A DNA stretch of 64,000 nucleotides from Pseudomonas sp. FP2335. GTDB lineage: Bacteria > Pseudomonadota > Gammaproteobacteria > Pseudomonadales > Pseudomonadaceae. Under the pieces are notes generated by a model that saw only the letters and a program-made list of their open reading frames with translations, ran no database searches and was not told the origin of the DNA. Location of the stretch: positions 1,137,501 through 1,201,500 of the forward strand of contig NZ_CP117437.1 of NCBI RefSeq assembly GCF_030687535.1, given 5' to 3'. Positions 37,883 to 46,663 of this stretch are shown in pieces (positions within the stretch are counted from its first letter, which is position 1; each line of letters starts with the position of its first letter). The translations under genes and the position numbers were made by a program.

Positions 37883-38524
37883 TTACAGGTACACCACTTC
37901 CAGCGTCGCGGAGCCGTCCATGGGGGTCTCGACGCTCAGGTCCAGGTTCTGCTTGGCATTGATCACGGCTTCCAGGGTCAAGGTACTCGTCAGGTTCCGG
38001 ATGGCCGAAGGCCCGGCGGTGCTGCCCGCCACATCGGTAAAGCCCAGCAAGCTGCGTGAGCCGATGTCGATGGGGTTGGTATTGGACGTACGCCAGGCCA
38101 CGCCGCCGGTGGTCGATTCTGTGCCATAGGCCACTGCCAAGTCATCGGCCACGGTTTGCTTGGGGTCGAATTTGACCGAGTACACGCCAATCTTGTTGCC
38201 CGCGCTGTCCAGGCCCAAGCCGTAGTAGATCTCGCTGTTGACGTGGGCCGTGCCGTCTCGGTTGTCGGCCATGCGCAGCGCATAGCGGCCGGGGGCATTG
38301 CAACTGACGGTCAGGGTCAAGGACTTGAGTGGCAGCCGGGTACCCGTGGCCTGGTTGAGGTCCTGCTGGGAAATCTTGCCGAAGTCGATCAAGCCACCGC
38401 CGGACAGCACCGGGGTGCAGGCCATGGGCGTGATCAGGCCGCCGACGGTCAGTTCGGCGGTGGAGCCGGCATGGGCGGGTATGACATAGGCAAGCCCGGC
38501 CACTGCAATCAGCAACATTTTCAT
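37883..38524 (-). CDS. DUF1120 pilin-like subunit (last gene of operon)
   Basis: 213 residues with signal peptide ending IPAHA. The mature start STAELTVGGLITPMAC has the donor-strand pattern of alternating hydrophobics around a Gly; Cys pair in PMAC and TVSC; YYGLGLDSAG core; C-terminal strand DGSATLEVVYL with penultimate Tyr. This is the subunit layout of chaperone-usher pilins. AGGAG precedes the ATG, 10 nt after the upstream subunit gene. It most resembles the pilin half of the 39162-40289 protein (both carry GLGLD and a GFxxxxGSTxGPSAI segment). Confidence 0.82.
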   Translation of the reverse strand: MKMLLIAVAGLAYVIPAHAGSTAELTVGGLITPMACTPVLSGGGLIDFGKISQQDLNQATGTRLPLKSLTLTVSCNAPGRYALRMADNRDGTAHVNSEIYYGLGLDSAGNKIGVYSVKFDPKQTVADDLAVAYGTESTTGGVAWRTSNTNPIDIGSRSLLGFTDVAGSTAGPSAIRNLTSTLTLEAVINAKQNLDLSVETPMDGSATLEVVYL

Positions 38525-38534
38525 GGTTCAACTC

Positions 38535-39152
38535 CTATAGGTACTTCATGGTCAGGGTCATGGACCCGTCGATGGGAATCTCCTCGGCCAGGGGCAGCGT
38601 ATTGGCCGGCGCGATGCTGGGCTCGATGTACAGGAATGCTGTCAGTAGCTTTATCGGTGCAGGCACCGGCACCGTCGGGGTCGGCGTGAATGCGGTCAGA
38701 AAGTGCGGTGACAGCAACTTCGCGGGTGCCCACGAAGTGGGGCCACTGGAGCCGATGGGGTGCATCTGGACGCCGTCGGCCACCACTGAGTAGACGCTCA
38801 ATGTCATGGAGCCCAACCGGGTGACGCCATTGATCAACCCCAGGCCGAACTTGAAACTCTGATCGCCGGCATAACTGGAACCCAGACGATTGTCCCGGGG
38901 TTCCAGGGCCAATAGGGTGGAGGCTTCGCAGTTGATCGTCAGTTGCAGGCTGTGGGGCGGTAGAACGGTAGGTGCGTCGAGCGTTAGCTCGCGGGCGGCG
39001 ATTTTGCCCAGGTCGTACAGGCCGCCATTGGGCAGGCTCGGTTCACAGGCACTGGGGGTGACCAGGCCGGTGACATTGAGGTCAATACCGGAAGCGGCCT
39101 GGGCTGTGTTGACCCAGGTAAAGACAGCGAGGGCGATCAGCAAGGGTTTCAT
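38535..39152 (-). CDS. DUF1120 pilin-like subunit
   Basis: 205 residues; signal peptide ends NTAQA. Mature start SGIDLNVTGLVTPSAC, Cys partner in LTINCEAST, FKFGLGLINGVTRLG core, and C-terminus DGSMTLTMKYL with penultimate Tyr. AGGA precedes the ATG. It lies between the two-domain subunit gene and the terminal subunit gene, with 9-10 nt gaps on both sides. Its middle region (FTPTPTVPVPAPIKLLTAFL) is Pro-rich and unlike its paralogs. Role within a fibre inferred. Confidence 0.82.
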   Translation of the reverse strand: MKPLLIALAVFTWVNTAQAASGIDLNVTGLVTPSACEPSLPNGGLYDLGKIAARELTLDAPTVLPPHSLQLTINCEASTLLALEPRDNRLGSSYAGDQSFKFGLGLINGVTRLGSMTLSVYSVVADGVQMHPIGSSGPTSWAPAKLLSPHFLTAFTPTPTVPVPAPIKLLTAFLYIEPSIAPANTLPLAEEIPIDGSMTLTMKYL

Positions 39153-39161
39153 GTCGCGTTC

Positions 39162-40289
39162 CTATAGATAGATGATTTCGAGGGTGCCTGAGCCGTCCAG
39201 CCGGACCTCATTGCCCAGGTCCAGCGAGCCCAGGGGGGCAATCACGGCCTCCAGGCTCAGCGTCGCATTGAGGTTCTGAATCGCGCTGGGGCCGCTGGTA
39301 CTGCCGGAGGTGGCGCTGAAGCCTAGGTAGCGATTGGCACCGACTGCCGCGATGCGCGCGCTGGCACTGCTCCAGGGCAGGCCACCGCTGGCGGAATCGG
39401 TGGAAAAAACCGGGCCTAAGCTGTCGGCCGTGATCCGGCTCGGATCGAACAGCAGCCGGTAACGCCCGATTTTCTGCTGCCGGGCGTCCAGGCCCAGCCC
39501 GTAGGCGCTTTCATCGGCGATGCCGGTGGCGGAGCCCTGGCGGTTGTCCTGCATGCGTACGGCGAATGCCGTGGGCCCATCGCAGATGACACTGAGCGAC
39601 AGCGCCCTTGGCGCCAGGACGGTGTCTTTGTCCATGCTCAGGTCGCTGACCGACAGCTTGCCCAGTTCCACATGGCCGCCATTGGACAAGGTGGGGGTAC
39701 AAGCCGCAGGTGCGAAGTGTGCCAATAGCCGCAGCTCCCGTGAACGCCCGGCGGCGAGGGCCTCGAACAGCCCGGCGGTGTCCCAGGTCACGGCGTCGCG
39801 CACCTGTGTGGCCGCCTCGCTGGCCCAGGCGCTGGCGTCGATCTGCAACGACAGGTTGCGCCCTGTTACCACGACGCCACCCCGCATCGGCACGACGCCA
39901 TGGTCCGGCGGCCAAGGCAGTTGCGCGCCGGTCGTGGAGGGCGCCTGGCCCGGGCCCGCAATCTGGCCAAGCTCCACCGCCTGACCATCCAGCACCGCAT
40001 CGCTGACCCGCAAACCGTAAGTGCCGCGCTCGGTAAAGCGGAACCGTTCGGGCCCGGCGCCGGGCCCTCGATAGAACAGGCTCAGATCGCTGGGGTGCGG
40101 GCAGTTCAGCGTGAGGCTGATCTGCCGCTCCCCCAGCCATCGCTCCGCCGCCGGGGTCACGGCCGTGGCGCGGTTCATCAGGCCGAAGTCCAGCTCTGCC
40201 TGGCTGAGGTTGAGTTGGCATTCGTCCGCCCCCCAGGCGCCGGCACTCGTCAACAGAGCCAGGGGATACAGCAGGTGTTTCAGGCCCAT
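39162..40289 (-). CDS. Two-domain DUF1120 protein, candidate tip adhesin
   Basis: 375 residues from ATG 40289 (AGGAG 7 nt upstream). Signal peptide ends GAWGA. Residues about 20-195 form an extra N-terminal domain (ECQLNLSQAELDFGLMNRA, two Cys, beta-rich) with no paralog here; residues about 200-375 are a DUF1120 pilin domain (LRLLAHFAPAACTPTLSNGG, Cys in SVICDG, end DGSGTLEIIYL with penultimate Tyr). A binding domain fused to a pilin domain, encoded just after the usher, is how tip adhesins such as FimH are arranged. Adhesin function is inferred. Confidence 0.75.
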   Translation of the reverse strand: MGLKHLLYPLALLTSAGAWGADECQLNLSQAELDFGLMNRATAVTPAAERWLGERQISLTLNCPHPSDLSLFYRGPGAGPERFRFTERGTYGLRVSDAVLDGQAVELGQIAGPGQAPSTTGAQLPWPPDHGVVPMRGGVVVTGRNLSLQIDASAWASEAATQVRDAVTWDTAGLFEALAAGRSRELRLLAHFAPAACTPTLSNGGHVELGKLSVSDLSMDKDTVLAPRALSLSVICDGPTAFAVRMQDNRQGSATGIADESAYGLGLDARQQKIGRYRLLFDPSRITADSLGPVFSTDSASGGLPWSSASARIAAVGANRYLGFSATSGSTSGPSAIQNLNATLSLEAVIAPLGSLDLGNEVRLDGSGTLEIIYL

Positions 40290-40300
40290 GACAGGACTCC

Positions 40301-42751
40301 TCATGACGGGCGGCACCGGGCCGGTGCGGTTTCGAAATACACCTCGGGGTCGGCGTCTTCCGGCAGTTGGAACTCCAGGCGGCAGCGGGGCTGTCCCGGC
40401 GGCTTGACCCAGAGCGGGCGCGGGTCCAGCACATCGGGCAGGAACACTTGGCTGCCTTCCTGCACCAGGGTGACGAACTCACCCTCGGCGGTACTGACGG
40501 TGGCGCCCCGTGGCAGCGGCTGGCCGCTGTCGGTGGTGACGTTGAGCAGTGCGCGGCGCGTGAGGGCCACACCAAATTGCACCTTGTCCACCGCTCCGCG
40601 GCCGGCGGAGATCATCGCCAGACCGTTGTGGATATCGGCGTTGCGCGGCAGCGAGCGGGTCTGCACTTCCACCGGACTGCGGCCATAGGCGTTGAGCTGC
40701 GGCACCACGGCCTGGCCTTGCCAATCGGTCCAGACTGGGCCACTAGGGGTGCTGACCTTGACCCCGGCCATCTCGCCCACCGACATCACGGCGAAGGTCT
40801 CGCGCACCGGGTAGGGCGAGAAGGTCACGCCGTCGCCATGCACCACCACGCCGCCACGGGCGCCGCCTTGGTAGCTGGAGCGCTCGTTGTCGGAGCGGGT
40901 GTAGTTGAAGTCCAACTGGCTGTACCACGGCAAGGCCGATACGCCGAGCGACGACTCCACTTCGCGGTCGCGACTGTCGCGTTCCACCCCCACCCGGTAG
41001 CTGAGTTGGTCGTTGAGTTGTTCGCTTACCCCGGCGCCCAGTCGATGTTCACCGCCAGTGTGGCGAGCCCAGGCACGTCCTCGACGGCTTTCGCCCAGCG
41101 GCACACTCAGGTTCAGGTAGACGCTGTTGTCGTTCTGCTGGCGCCCCCCCACTTGCCACTCAGCGCTCGCCGACACGGACACCCGGCCAAAACTGCGGCC
41201 CCAGGAGGCGAGCGCACGGCTGCTGCTCTCACCGTTGTACGACGCCGTGCGCGAGACGCCGGCACTGAACGCCCCCAGTGCTGGATGCGCCCAGGACGCG
41301 GTGAAACTTTGCTGGTCGCGGTAACGCGAACGCTGCTGGTCGCGGCTGTTGCCGACGTAGGTGGAGTCTTCCAGGTCGCGATAGCCCTGGGAGCGCCACG
41401 AGCCGCTGGTACTCAGCGACCAACTGTCGTTCAGGCGCTGAGACCAGGAAAGGTCGGTCTGTACCCCGCGATCACGCCCCTCACGGCTGGCCTCGGCGGC
41501 CTGGGTGGTGAACTGCAACTGGCTGTCCTGCCAGGGTAGCCAACCCAGGTTCACGCCAACGGCACGATACGCATCGGCCATCAGCCCCCCACCGCCCACG
41601 CTGACTTGCGGGTGCACCGTGCCGCTCCAGCCGGCACTGACCACCCAGGGCTCCTTGCCGTCGCTGTCGCCGATCTGGCGCACGCGGCCGGCGGCCACCG
41701 AATAGCCTGGTGCCGGCAAGCCCAGGCCGAGCATGCCAGCGGGCACGGTGAAGCGGCGCTCCTCGCCGGTGGTTTCCTTGACCGTGACTTCCACGTCGGC
41801 GCGGCTGTTCAAGCGTCGCACGTCGGTCAGGGCGAATGGGCCGGCGGGTACCACGGTTGAGTGGATCAGTGCGCCGTTCTGGCGTACCTCCACCTGGGCC
41901 GGGCTGTTGGCGATACCGGTAATGGTTGCGCCTTGGTTCTGGTCCTGCAGCGCCGTTTCGGTCAGTACCTGGGCACCGGTGATCTGTGTGCCGGCCAGTA
42001 CCGGGTTGTAGAGGCTGATCTGACCCGCTTGCAACACCGTCTGCTGCTCGGCGAAGGTGCGTTGGGCGTAGGCGTCCAGGTGCGTGGTGCGCGAGCGGCT
42101 GTCTTGCCAGGTTTTTACCTGGCGGCTGCGTACGATCCAATCACCGGCGTTGAAACCCACCTCGGTATTGGCCGAGCCGAAGCGGCTGGTGTCGGCGCCG
42201 AACTCGTTGTACAGCCCCGTCAGGTCGTAGTTGAGCAGGCCAGCGAAGCCGCCGGTCTGGTAGCCGGAGATGTCCTGTTGCGCAGGGCGCACGGCGTCGG
42301 TCGGTACCACCAAAGCCAGGCTCAGGCTGGCGGGGTCTTGCTCGATCACGGTCTGCGGGAAGCGTTCGGTAAAGCGATGGCAGGTCGGGGCGCCGTCGTC
42401 ATCGGGCACGATCAGGTTTGCGGCATCCAGCAGTGTGCGGTTGAAACACAAGCCACCCTGTGGCTCGAAGGTCACATCCACCCGGCCACGGCGCTGGCCG
42501 TTGACGTTCAGGTTGACGGCGTGCCGGCCTGCGGCAAAGCGCGGTGCCTCGAGCAACAGGTTGGCCAGTTCCGGGTCGATGCCGCGTCTCGACAGGGTTT
42601 GGGGGTCGAAGGAGCCGGCGATCAGGTCGTCATGGGCCAGTGCCTCTCCCATGGGCAGTGCACTGCCCAACGCCAGGGCCAGCCCCGCCAGAATATAAGG
42701 TGCCGGGCGTGGTGAAACGCCAGGCACGGCGCCGCCGTCGCGGTCAGTCAT
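40301..42751 (-). CDS. Outer-membrane usher, PapC/FimD family
   Basis: 816 residues from ATG 42751; a GTG at 42796 is possible and neither start has a good Shine-Dalgarno sequence. The N-terminal periplasmic domain follows the signal peptide (SFDPQTLSRRGIDPELANLL, LNVNGQRRGRVDV); then a large beta barrel interrupted by a plug domain, with repeated aromatic strands (SWSLSTSGSWRSQGY), and C-terminal Ig-like domains (ALTRRALLNVTTDSGQPLPR). It secretes and assembles subunits delivered by the chaperone encoded upstream. The stop is 11 nt before the two-domain subunit. Confidence 0.93.
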   Translation of the reverse strand: MTDRDGGAVPGVSPRPAPYILAGLALALGSALPMGEALAHDDLIAGSFDPQTLSRRGIDPELANLLLEAPRFAAGRHAVNLNVNGQRRGRVDVTFEPQGGLCFNRTLLDAANLIVPDDDGAPTCHRFTERFPQTVIEQDPASLSLALVVPTDAVRPAQQDISGYQTGGFAGLLNYDLTGLYNEFGADTSRFGSANTEVGFNAGDWIVRSRQVKTWQDSRSRTTHLDAYAQRTFAEQQTVLQAGQISLYNPVLAGTQITGAQVLTETALQDQNQGATITGIANSPAQVEVRQNGALIHSTVVPAGPFALTDVRRLNSRADVEVTVKETTGEERRFTVPAGMLGLGLPAPGYSVAAGRVRQIGDSDGKEPWVVSAGWSGTVHPQVSVGGGGLMADAYRAVGVNLGWLPWQDSQLQFTTQAAEASREGRDRGVQTDLSWSQRLNDSWSLSTSGSWRSQGYRDLEDSTYVGNSRDQQRSRYRDQQSFTASWAHPALGAFSAGVSRTASYNGESSSRALASWGRSFGRVSVSASAEWQVGGRQQNDNSVYLNLSVPLGESRRGRAWARHTGGEHRLGAGVSEQLNDQLSYRVGVERDSRDREVESSLGVSALPWYSQLDFNYTRSDNERSSYQGGARGGVVVHGDGVTFSPYPVRETFAVMSVGEMAGVKVSTPSGPVWTDWQGQAVVPQLNAYGRSPVEVQTRSLPRNADIHNGLAMISAGRGAVDKVQFGVALTRRALLNVTTDSGQPLPRGATVSTAEGEFVTLVQEGSQVFLPDVLDPRPLWVKPPGQPRCRLEFQLPEDADPEVYFETAPARCRPS

Positions 42752-42843
42752 TGCTGTGCTCACAAGGTCGTACTCAACAGTTGGCGGCCCGCTCACTCTG
42801 TGGTGAGTCAGGCCTGATGGTGGCGTTGGCAGGCCACTCTTTT

Positions 42844-43581
42844 TTATAGGGTGATCGGTGCTTCGTAGGGCGCCACGGCAAAGCCGTAGACCGTGGCCGG
42901 CTGCAACTGCACACGGTTCGCACCGCTGCCGCTGGCCGTCACCTTCAGGGTTTCACCCGGCAGCACGTACGTGCGCGGCAACAACGCCGAACCGCCACCG
43001 GGCAACAGCTTCAATTCCTGGGCCAGGCGTACCACGTAGGGCGTCGGGTTGCTGACGCTCAGTTGGTCGCTGCTCAAGCGCCATTCCAAGCCGGTCCAGG
43101 GTGTGCGGTTGGGCGCCAGGCCCTTGGGATGCAGAATCACGGGTAGGTTCTGGCGCACGGTGACGCCCACTCGCGCATGCCCGGCCTGCGCGGCGGAACG
43201 CCCCTGGGGCATGCCTTCGAAAATCACCCGCTTCAAGCGCTGGGTCGTCAGCGGCTCGGCTGATTGCAGGATGAACCGGATCAGTTGGCTCTTGGCCGGC
43301 TCGACCCTTGCCAGGGGGGGCGTGACGAACAGCAGCGAAGCCTTGTCCTCGGGGATGTCTTCCAGGGTCACGTGCAACAGGGCCAGTTTGTCGTCGGTGT
43401 TGGTGACCGTCACCGAGGCTTCGCCATCGGCCTCGTTGACGATCACCACCGAGGTGTCGGGCACCATGCCATCGGCCAGTACCAGTGCAGGCGCGCCGCA
43501 TGCCAGGGCGAGTGAGGCGAGGTAAATGCCGGCGTAGCGCAGGTACGTGAACAGTCGGGTAAAAAAGGGTAGGGGATTCAT
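42844..43581 (-). CDS. Periplasmic pilus chaperone, PapD-like, non-classical cleft
   Basis: 245 residues with a long signal region to about 36 (ALVLADG). Two Ig-like domains: domain 1 with SVTVTNTDDKLALLHV and LLFVTPPLARVEPAKSQLIRF; domain 2 with SVSNPTPYVVRLAQ. The classical subunit-anchoring Arg8 (ATRVIYP in FimC) aligns with Ser in DTSVVIV, and the Lys112 region (RIKLYYRP) reads RQNLPVILHP, so the Arg-Lys pair is not visible. It starts 2 nt after the preceding subunit stop and should fold the DUF1120 subunits. Confidence 0.88.
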   Translation of the reverse strand: MNPLPFFTRLFTYLRYAGIYLASLALACGAPALVLADGMVPDTSVVIVNEADGEASVTVTNTDDKLALLHVTLEDIPEDKASLLFVTPPLARVEPAKSQLIRFILQSAEPLTTQRLKRVIFEGMPQGRSAAQAGHARVGVTVRQNLPVILHPKGLAPNRTPWTGLEWRLSSDQLSVSNPTPYVVRLAQELKLLPGGGSALLPRTYVLPGETLKVTASGSGANRVQLQPATVYGFAVAPYEAPITL

Positions 43582-43583
43582 GG

Positions 43584-44213
43584 CTACAGATACCTCAGGT
43601 CAAGCACGATGGACCCGTCCAGGGGCACCTCCTGCTTGAGGGTCAAATAGGCGGCGGCGTTGATGGACGTGTTGACTTGCAATGTGGCCGTCAGCAGCCG
43701 GTGCGGCTCCGGCACCAGCGTGCCGGGATGGGCAAAGCCCATGTAGTTGTTCGGGTAGGCGTTGGATTCCGGAAACCAGGTCAGGCCCTGGTTGCTGGAC
43801 GCCAGCACCAGCACGCGCTCGCCATCGCCCATCACCTCGCGAAACACCAGGGACACAGTGCCCAGTCGTTCGGTCGGGGCGTGGATGTTGGTGCCTAGGC
43901 CGTAGTAGAAACCTGGGCCCAGGGATGAATCGGCGCGGTTGTCCATGCCCACCAACACGAACAGCACCGGTTCGTTGCAACTGACCGCCAGTTCCAGGAC
44001 CTGGGTCGGCAGGGCGCTGTACTCGTATTGGTTGAGGCTGCGTGCCGGTACCCTTCCATGGTCGACAATGCCGTTGGCCGATAATGTGGGGGCGCAGGCA
44101 CTGGGCGTGATCAAGCCCGTGACGTTCAGTTCGGTACTGGACGCTGCCAGCACCGACGAGCCGACGCTGAGCAGATAAAACAGGGCAAGAAGGCGTGAAG
44201 AAACGTGCTTCAT
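43584..44213 (-). CDS. DUF1120 pilin-like subunit (fourth in operon)
   Basis: 209 residues; signal peptide ends SSVLA. Mature start ASSTELNVTGLITPSAC; second Cys in LAVSCNEPV; FYYGLGTNIH core; C-terminus DGSIVLDLRYL with penultimate Tyr. Stop lies 2 nt before the chaperone ATG, so it is tightly coupled to it. The Shine-Dalgarno sequence is weak. Confidence 0.83.
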   Translation of the reverse strand: MKHVSSRLLALFYLLSVGSSVLAASSTELNVTGLITPSACAPTLSANGIVDHGRVPARSLNQYEYSALPTQVLELAVSCNEPVLFVLVGMDNRADSSLGPGFYYGLGTNIHAPTERLGTVSLVFREVMGDGERVLVLASSNQGLTWFPESNAYPNNYMGFAHPGTLVPEPHRLLTATLQVNTSINAAAYLTLKQEVPLDGSIVLDLRYL

Positions 44214-44294
44214 GGAGGAGGTTCACCGGTTGCCTGGTTCAGGGGGCAAGGCGCGACGACGACAGGAGGGGGCTGTCGTCGCGCGCTTCAGGGG

Positions 44295-44918
44295 TTACAG
44301 GTAGCGCACGGTGACGGTCACCGAGCCGTCGATGGCGGCTTCGTTGGTCAGGGTCAAGCCACTGGCCGGAGCGATCTTGGGGCCGACACGCATTTCCGAG
44401 GTCAGCACCTGGACCGGGATCGGTGCATCGGCGCTGGTGTTGGCGACCGAGATCAGGTTCTCGGGCATCAGGTAGCGCTCAGTGAACCAGGTGACACCGC
44501 CGTCCTCGGAACCAATGGCTTTGACTGCAACGCCATCAGCTACAGGCGAAAGCAGTCGCAGGGTCATGGCGCCGAGTTTTTCGGTGTCGTTGATCAAACC
44601 CAGGCCGAATTCCATCATGTCGTTGCCGTGGTTCGACCCGGCGCGGTTGTCGTCGGCGTCGAGGGCCATCAACGTCGCCGCGTCACAGGTGACGGTGAGC
44701 TGCAGGGATTGTTCGGCAAGTGGGGTCATCTGATCGATGTTCAGGTCCTTGGCCGAGATCTTGCCGTAGTCCACGGTCCCGCCGTTGGACAGTGCCGGCG
44801 TGCAGGCGCTTGGGGTGATCAGGCCCTTGACCGTCAGGTCGACACTGGACGCAGCAAACGCAGTGGCGCTACTGGCGGCCAGCAGGGCGACGGCGACGGA
44901 TTTGAGTACGGTGTTCAT
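44295..44918 (-). CDS. DUF1120 pilin-like subunit (third in operon)
   Basis: 207 residues; signal peptide ends ATAFA. Mature start ASSVDLTVKGLITPSAC, then SNGGTVDYGKI; second Cys in LTVTCDAAT; FGLGLINDTEKLG; C-terminus DGSVTVTVRYL. GGAG 7 nt upstream of the ATG. An 81-nt gap follows before the next gene, the longest between subunits here, and could hold a processing site. It is closest in length and motifs to the general family pattern. Confidence 0.85.
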   Translation of the reverse strand: MNTVLKSVAVALLAASSATAFAASSVDLTVKGLITPSACTPALSNGGTVDYGKISAKDLNIDQMTPLAEQSLQLTVTCDAATLMALDADDNRAGSNHGNDMMEFGLGLINDTEKLGAMTLRLLSPVADGVAVKAIGSEDGGVTWFTERYLMPENLISVANTSADAPIPVQVLTSEMRVGPKIAPASGLTLTNEAAIDGSVTVTVRYL

Positions 44919-44951
44919 GGTGAGGCTCCAGGTTGAGATGAAAAGAAGGCG

Positions 44952-45581
44952 TTACCAGTACTTGAGTTGCAGCGTGGCCTGACCATCGATGGGCACTTCG
45001 TCGAGCAGGGTCAGGTCGCTGGCGGGCACGATCACGGTGAATGCCCGCAAACGTGCGTTGAGGGTTTGCAGGGCCATCGGGGTGTAAGGGCCTGCAGGCG
45101 GGGCGAACGAGGTCAGGGCCGCATGCCCCAGGTACGAGGACGGACGCCAACTGGCGCCGTTGTCGCGGGACAGGATGGTTTGCACCGGCACGCTATCGGC
45201 CACCGGGTCGAACACGCCAAACGCCACGCTGCCGAGTTTCTGGTCGTCGTTGATGATGCCCAGCCCATGGTGTGCCGGGTTGATCGCCGAGCTGCCGGCG
45301 CGGTTGTCGACGGTGGTCAGGGTGAAAAACGTCGCCCCCTCACACTGCACCTGTAGCTGCATTTCCCCGGCTTGCAGGCTGGTCGGGAAGTCCGGGTGCA
45401 GATCCTTGGCCGTCAGCTTGCCGTGGTCGATCACGCCACCGCCGGACAGCACAGGCGTGCACGACGCCGGGGTGATGATCCCGGTGACGCTCAAGTCCTG
45501 GCTGCTGGCGGCAAACACGCCGGGTGAGCAGGCCGCCAGCAGAATGGCGAAGGCGACCGAGGGGGTTCTTTCCATGGGCAC
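44952..45581 (-). CDS. DUF1120 pilin-like subunit (second in operon)
   Basis: 209 residues; signal peptide ends PGVFA. Mature start ASSQDLSVTGIITPASC; second Cys in LQVQCEGAT; HHGLGIINDDQKLG; C-terminus DGQATLQLKYW, the only paralog ending in Trp rather than Leu but keeping the penultimate Tyr. AAGGA precedes the ATG. The gap to the next gene is 33 nt. Confidence 0.85.
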   Translation of the reverse strand: MPMERTPSVAFAILLAACSPGVFAASSQDLSVTGIITPASCTPVLSGGGVIDHGKLTAKDLHPDFPTSLQAGEMQLQVQCEGATFFTLTTVDNRAGSSAINPAHHGLGIINDDQKLGSVAFGVFDPVADSVPVQTILSRDNGASWRPSSYLGHAALTSFAPPAGPYTPMALQTLNARLRAFTVIVPASDLTLLDEVPIDGQATLQLKYW

Positions 45582-45612
45582 AAGTCCTTGTGAGTGGGCG
45601 GTTGGGGGAGAG

Positions 45613-46254
45613 TCAGAGGTACAACAGGTCCAGTGAAGCGCTGCCGTCCAGGGGCACTTCTTCCCTTAAGGGCAGATCTTTGCTGGGCGCGACGAAGGTG
45701 ATGATCTGCAGGTCGGCCGTGACTGCGCGCAGCGCTTTGGGAAAGTAAGGGCCACCGACACCTGGGGTATCACTGAATGAGTTCCAGTAGGTGTGCCTCA
45801 TCATGCCCCCCGCGAATTTCGACCAGCTCTGGCCTTGATCGAAGGAGTGGATCGGGAACACGTCGGAGTCCGCGACAGGGTTGAGCAAGTCAAGGGAGTA
45901 GCTGCCTAACTTCTGGGTACCGTTGACGTAGCCCAGGCCGTAGTACCACGTGAGGTTAGGGAAGAGTGACGAGCCAAAACGGTTGTCCTTGGCGTTCAGG
46001 GCAAACAGAGTCGGGGCCTCACAGGCGATGCTCAGTTGAAGTGTGGCGGGGGCGAACTCGGTAGGGGTGTCGACCGACAGGTCCTTGGCGGGAATCTTCC
46101 CGTAGTCCACGGTGCCCCCTTGGGTCAAGTTGGGTACGCAGGCACTTGGCGTGATACTTCCCTTGACGGTCAGATCCACGTTGCTGGCGGCCAGTACGCA
46201 AGACGTACCGCCCAGCAGGACGGCAGCCACCAGCGTGGCGAGTGAAGCTTTCAT
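45613..46254 (-). CDS. DUF1120 pilin-like subunit (first in operon)
   Basis: 213 residues; signal peptide ends SCVLA. Mature start ASNVDLTVKGSITPSAC, TQGGTVDYGKI; second Cys in LSIACEAPT; WYYGLGYVNGTQKLG; C-terminus DGSASLDLLYL with penultimate Tyr. AGGAG precedes the ATG by 9 nt. As the promoter-proximal subunit gene it is the best candidate for the major fibre subunit, by analogy with fimA; this is inference. Confidence 0.85.
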   Translation of the reverse strand: MKASLATLVAAVLLGGTSCVLAASNVDLTVKGSITPSACVPNLTQGGTVDYGKIPAKDLSVDTPTEFAPATLQLSIACEAPTLFALNAKDNRFGSSLFPNLTWYYGLGYVNGTQKLGSYSLDLLNPVADSDVFPIHSFDQGQSWSKFAGGMMRHTYWNSFSDTPGVGGPYFPKALRAVTADLQIITFVAPSKDLPLREEVPLDGSASLDLLYL

Positions 46255-46663
46255 TGAATGGGGCTCCTAGGCGTTTTTAAGGGACAGGGAGCTCTAGGCG
46301 GTGCGCTGAGGGAGTGGCAGTGTGGTTGTTTTAAGCCCCCTCGCGCCTTCTTGAGCCCGAGCGACGGCGACTTTAGCGGTGGGGCCTGCGAGGGTGAATG
46401 CAACTATTACGATAGTGCTCGCCGGTGTTGCTGGCGCGTTGGAAGGCCTCTTTGTGTCTGTAGGAAATTCTGCGTTGTCGTAGTTGTTGTATCGCCATCA
46501 TCTACCCGCTCGGATACTTTCTGCGCACTTAAATAATGGCTATTCACTCATTTGAATGGCTGTAAAGGCCCTTGCGCGAAAAAATCGAGTGAGGTCGACC
46601 GACAGGTCGGCAATCGTCGTCCCTTGCTGGGCTGACGCGCTGATCGTTTTGCACGAGGTAGCT
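46255..46663. promoter_or_regulatory. Divergent control region of the pilus locus
   Basis: 409 nt between the first subunit gene (minus) and the receiver-HPt gene (plus). It is visibly richer in A/T and G/T runs than the flanking genes. TAGGAAATTCT (46461-46471) resembles the enterobacterial RcsAB box read in reverse (TAGGAATATTCTTA) but is one base short; since an RcsB-like regulator is encoded next door this is noted as a weak candidate. I cannot place promoters with confidence. Confidence 0.4.

Noticed and set aside
46258..46536. A 92-codon frame in the divergent pilus control region
   Set aside because: Low-complexity Cys/Gly/Val translation with no ribosome binding site; the region is better read as regulatory.
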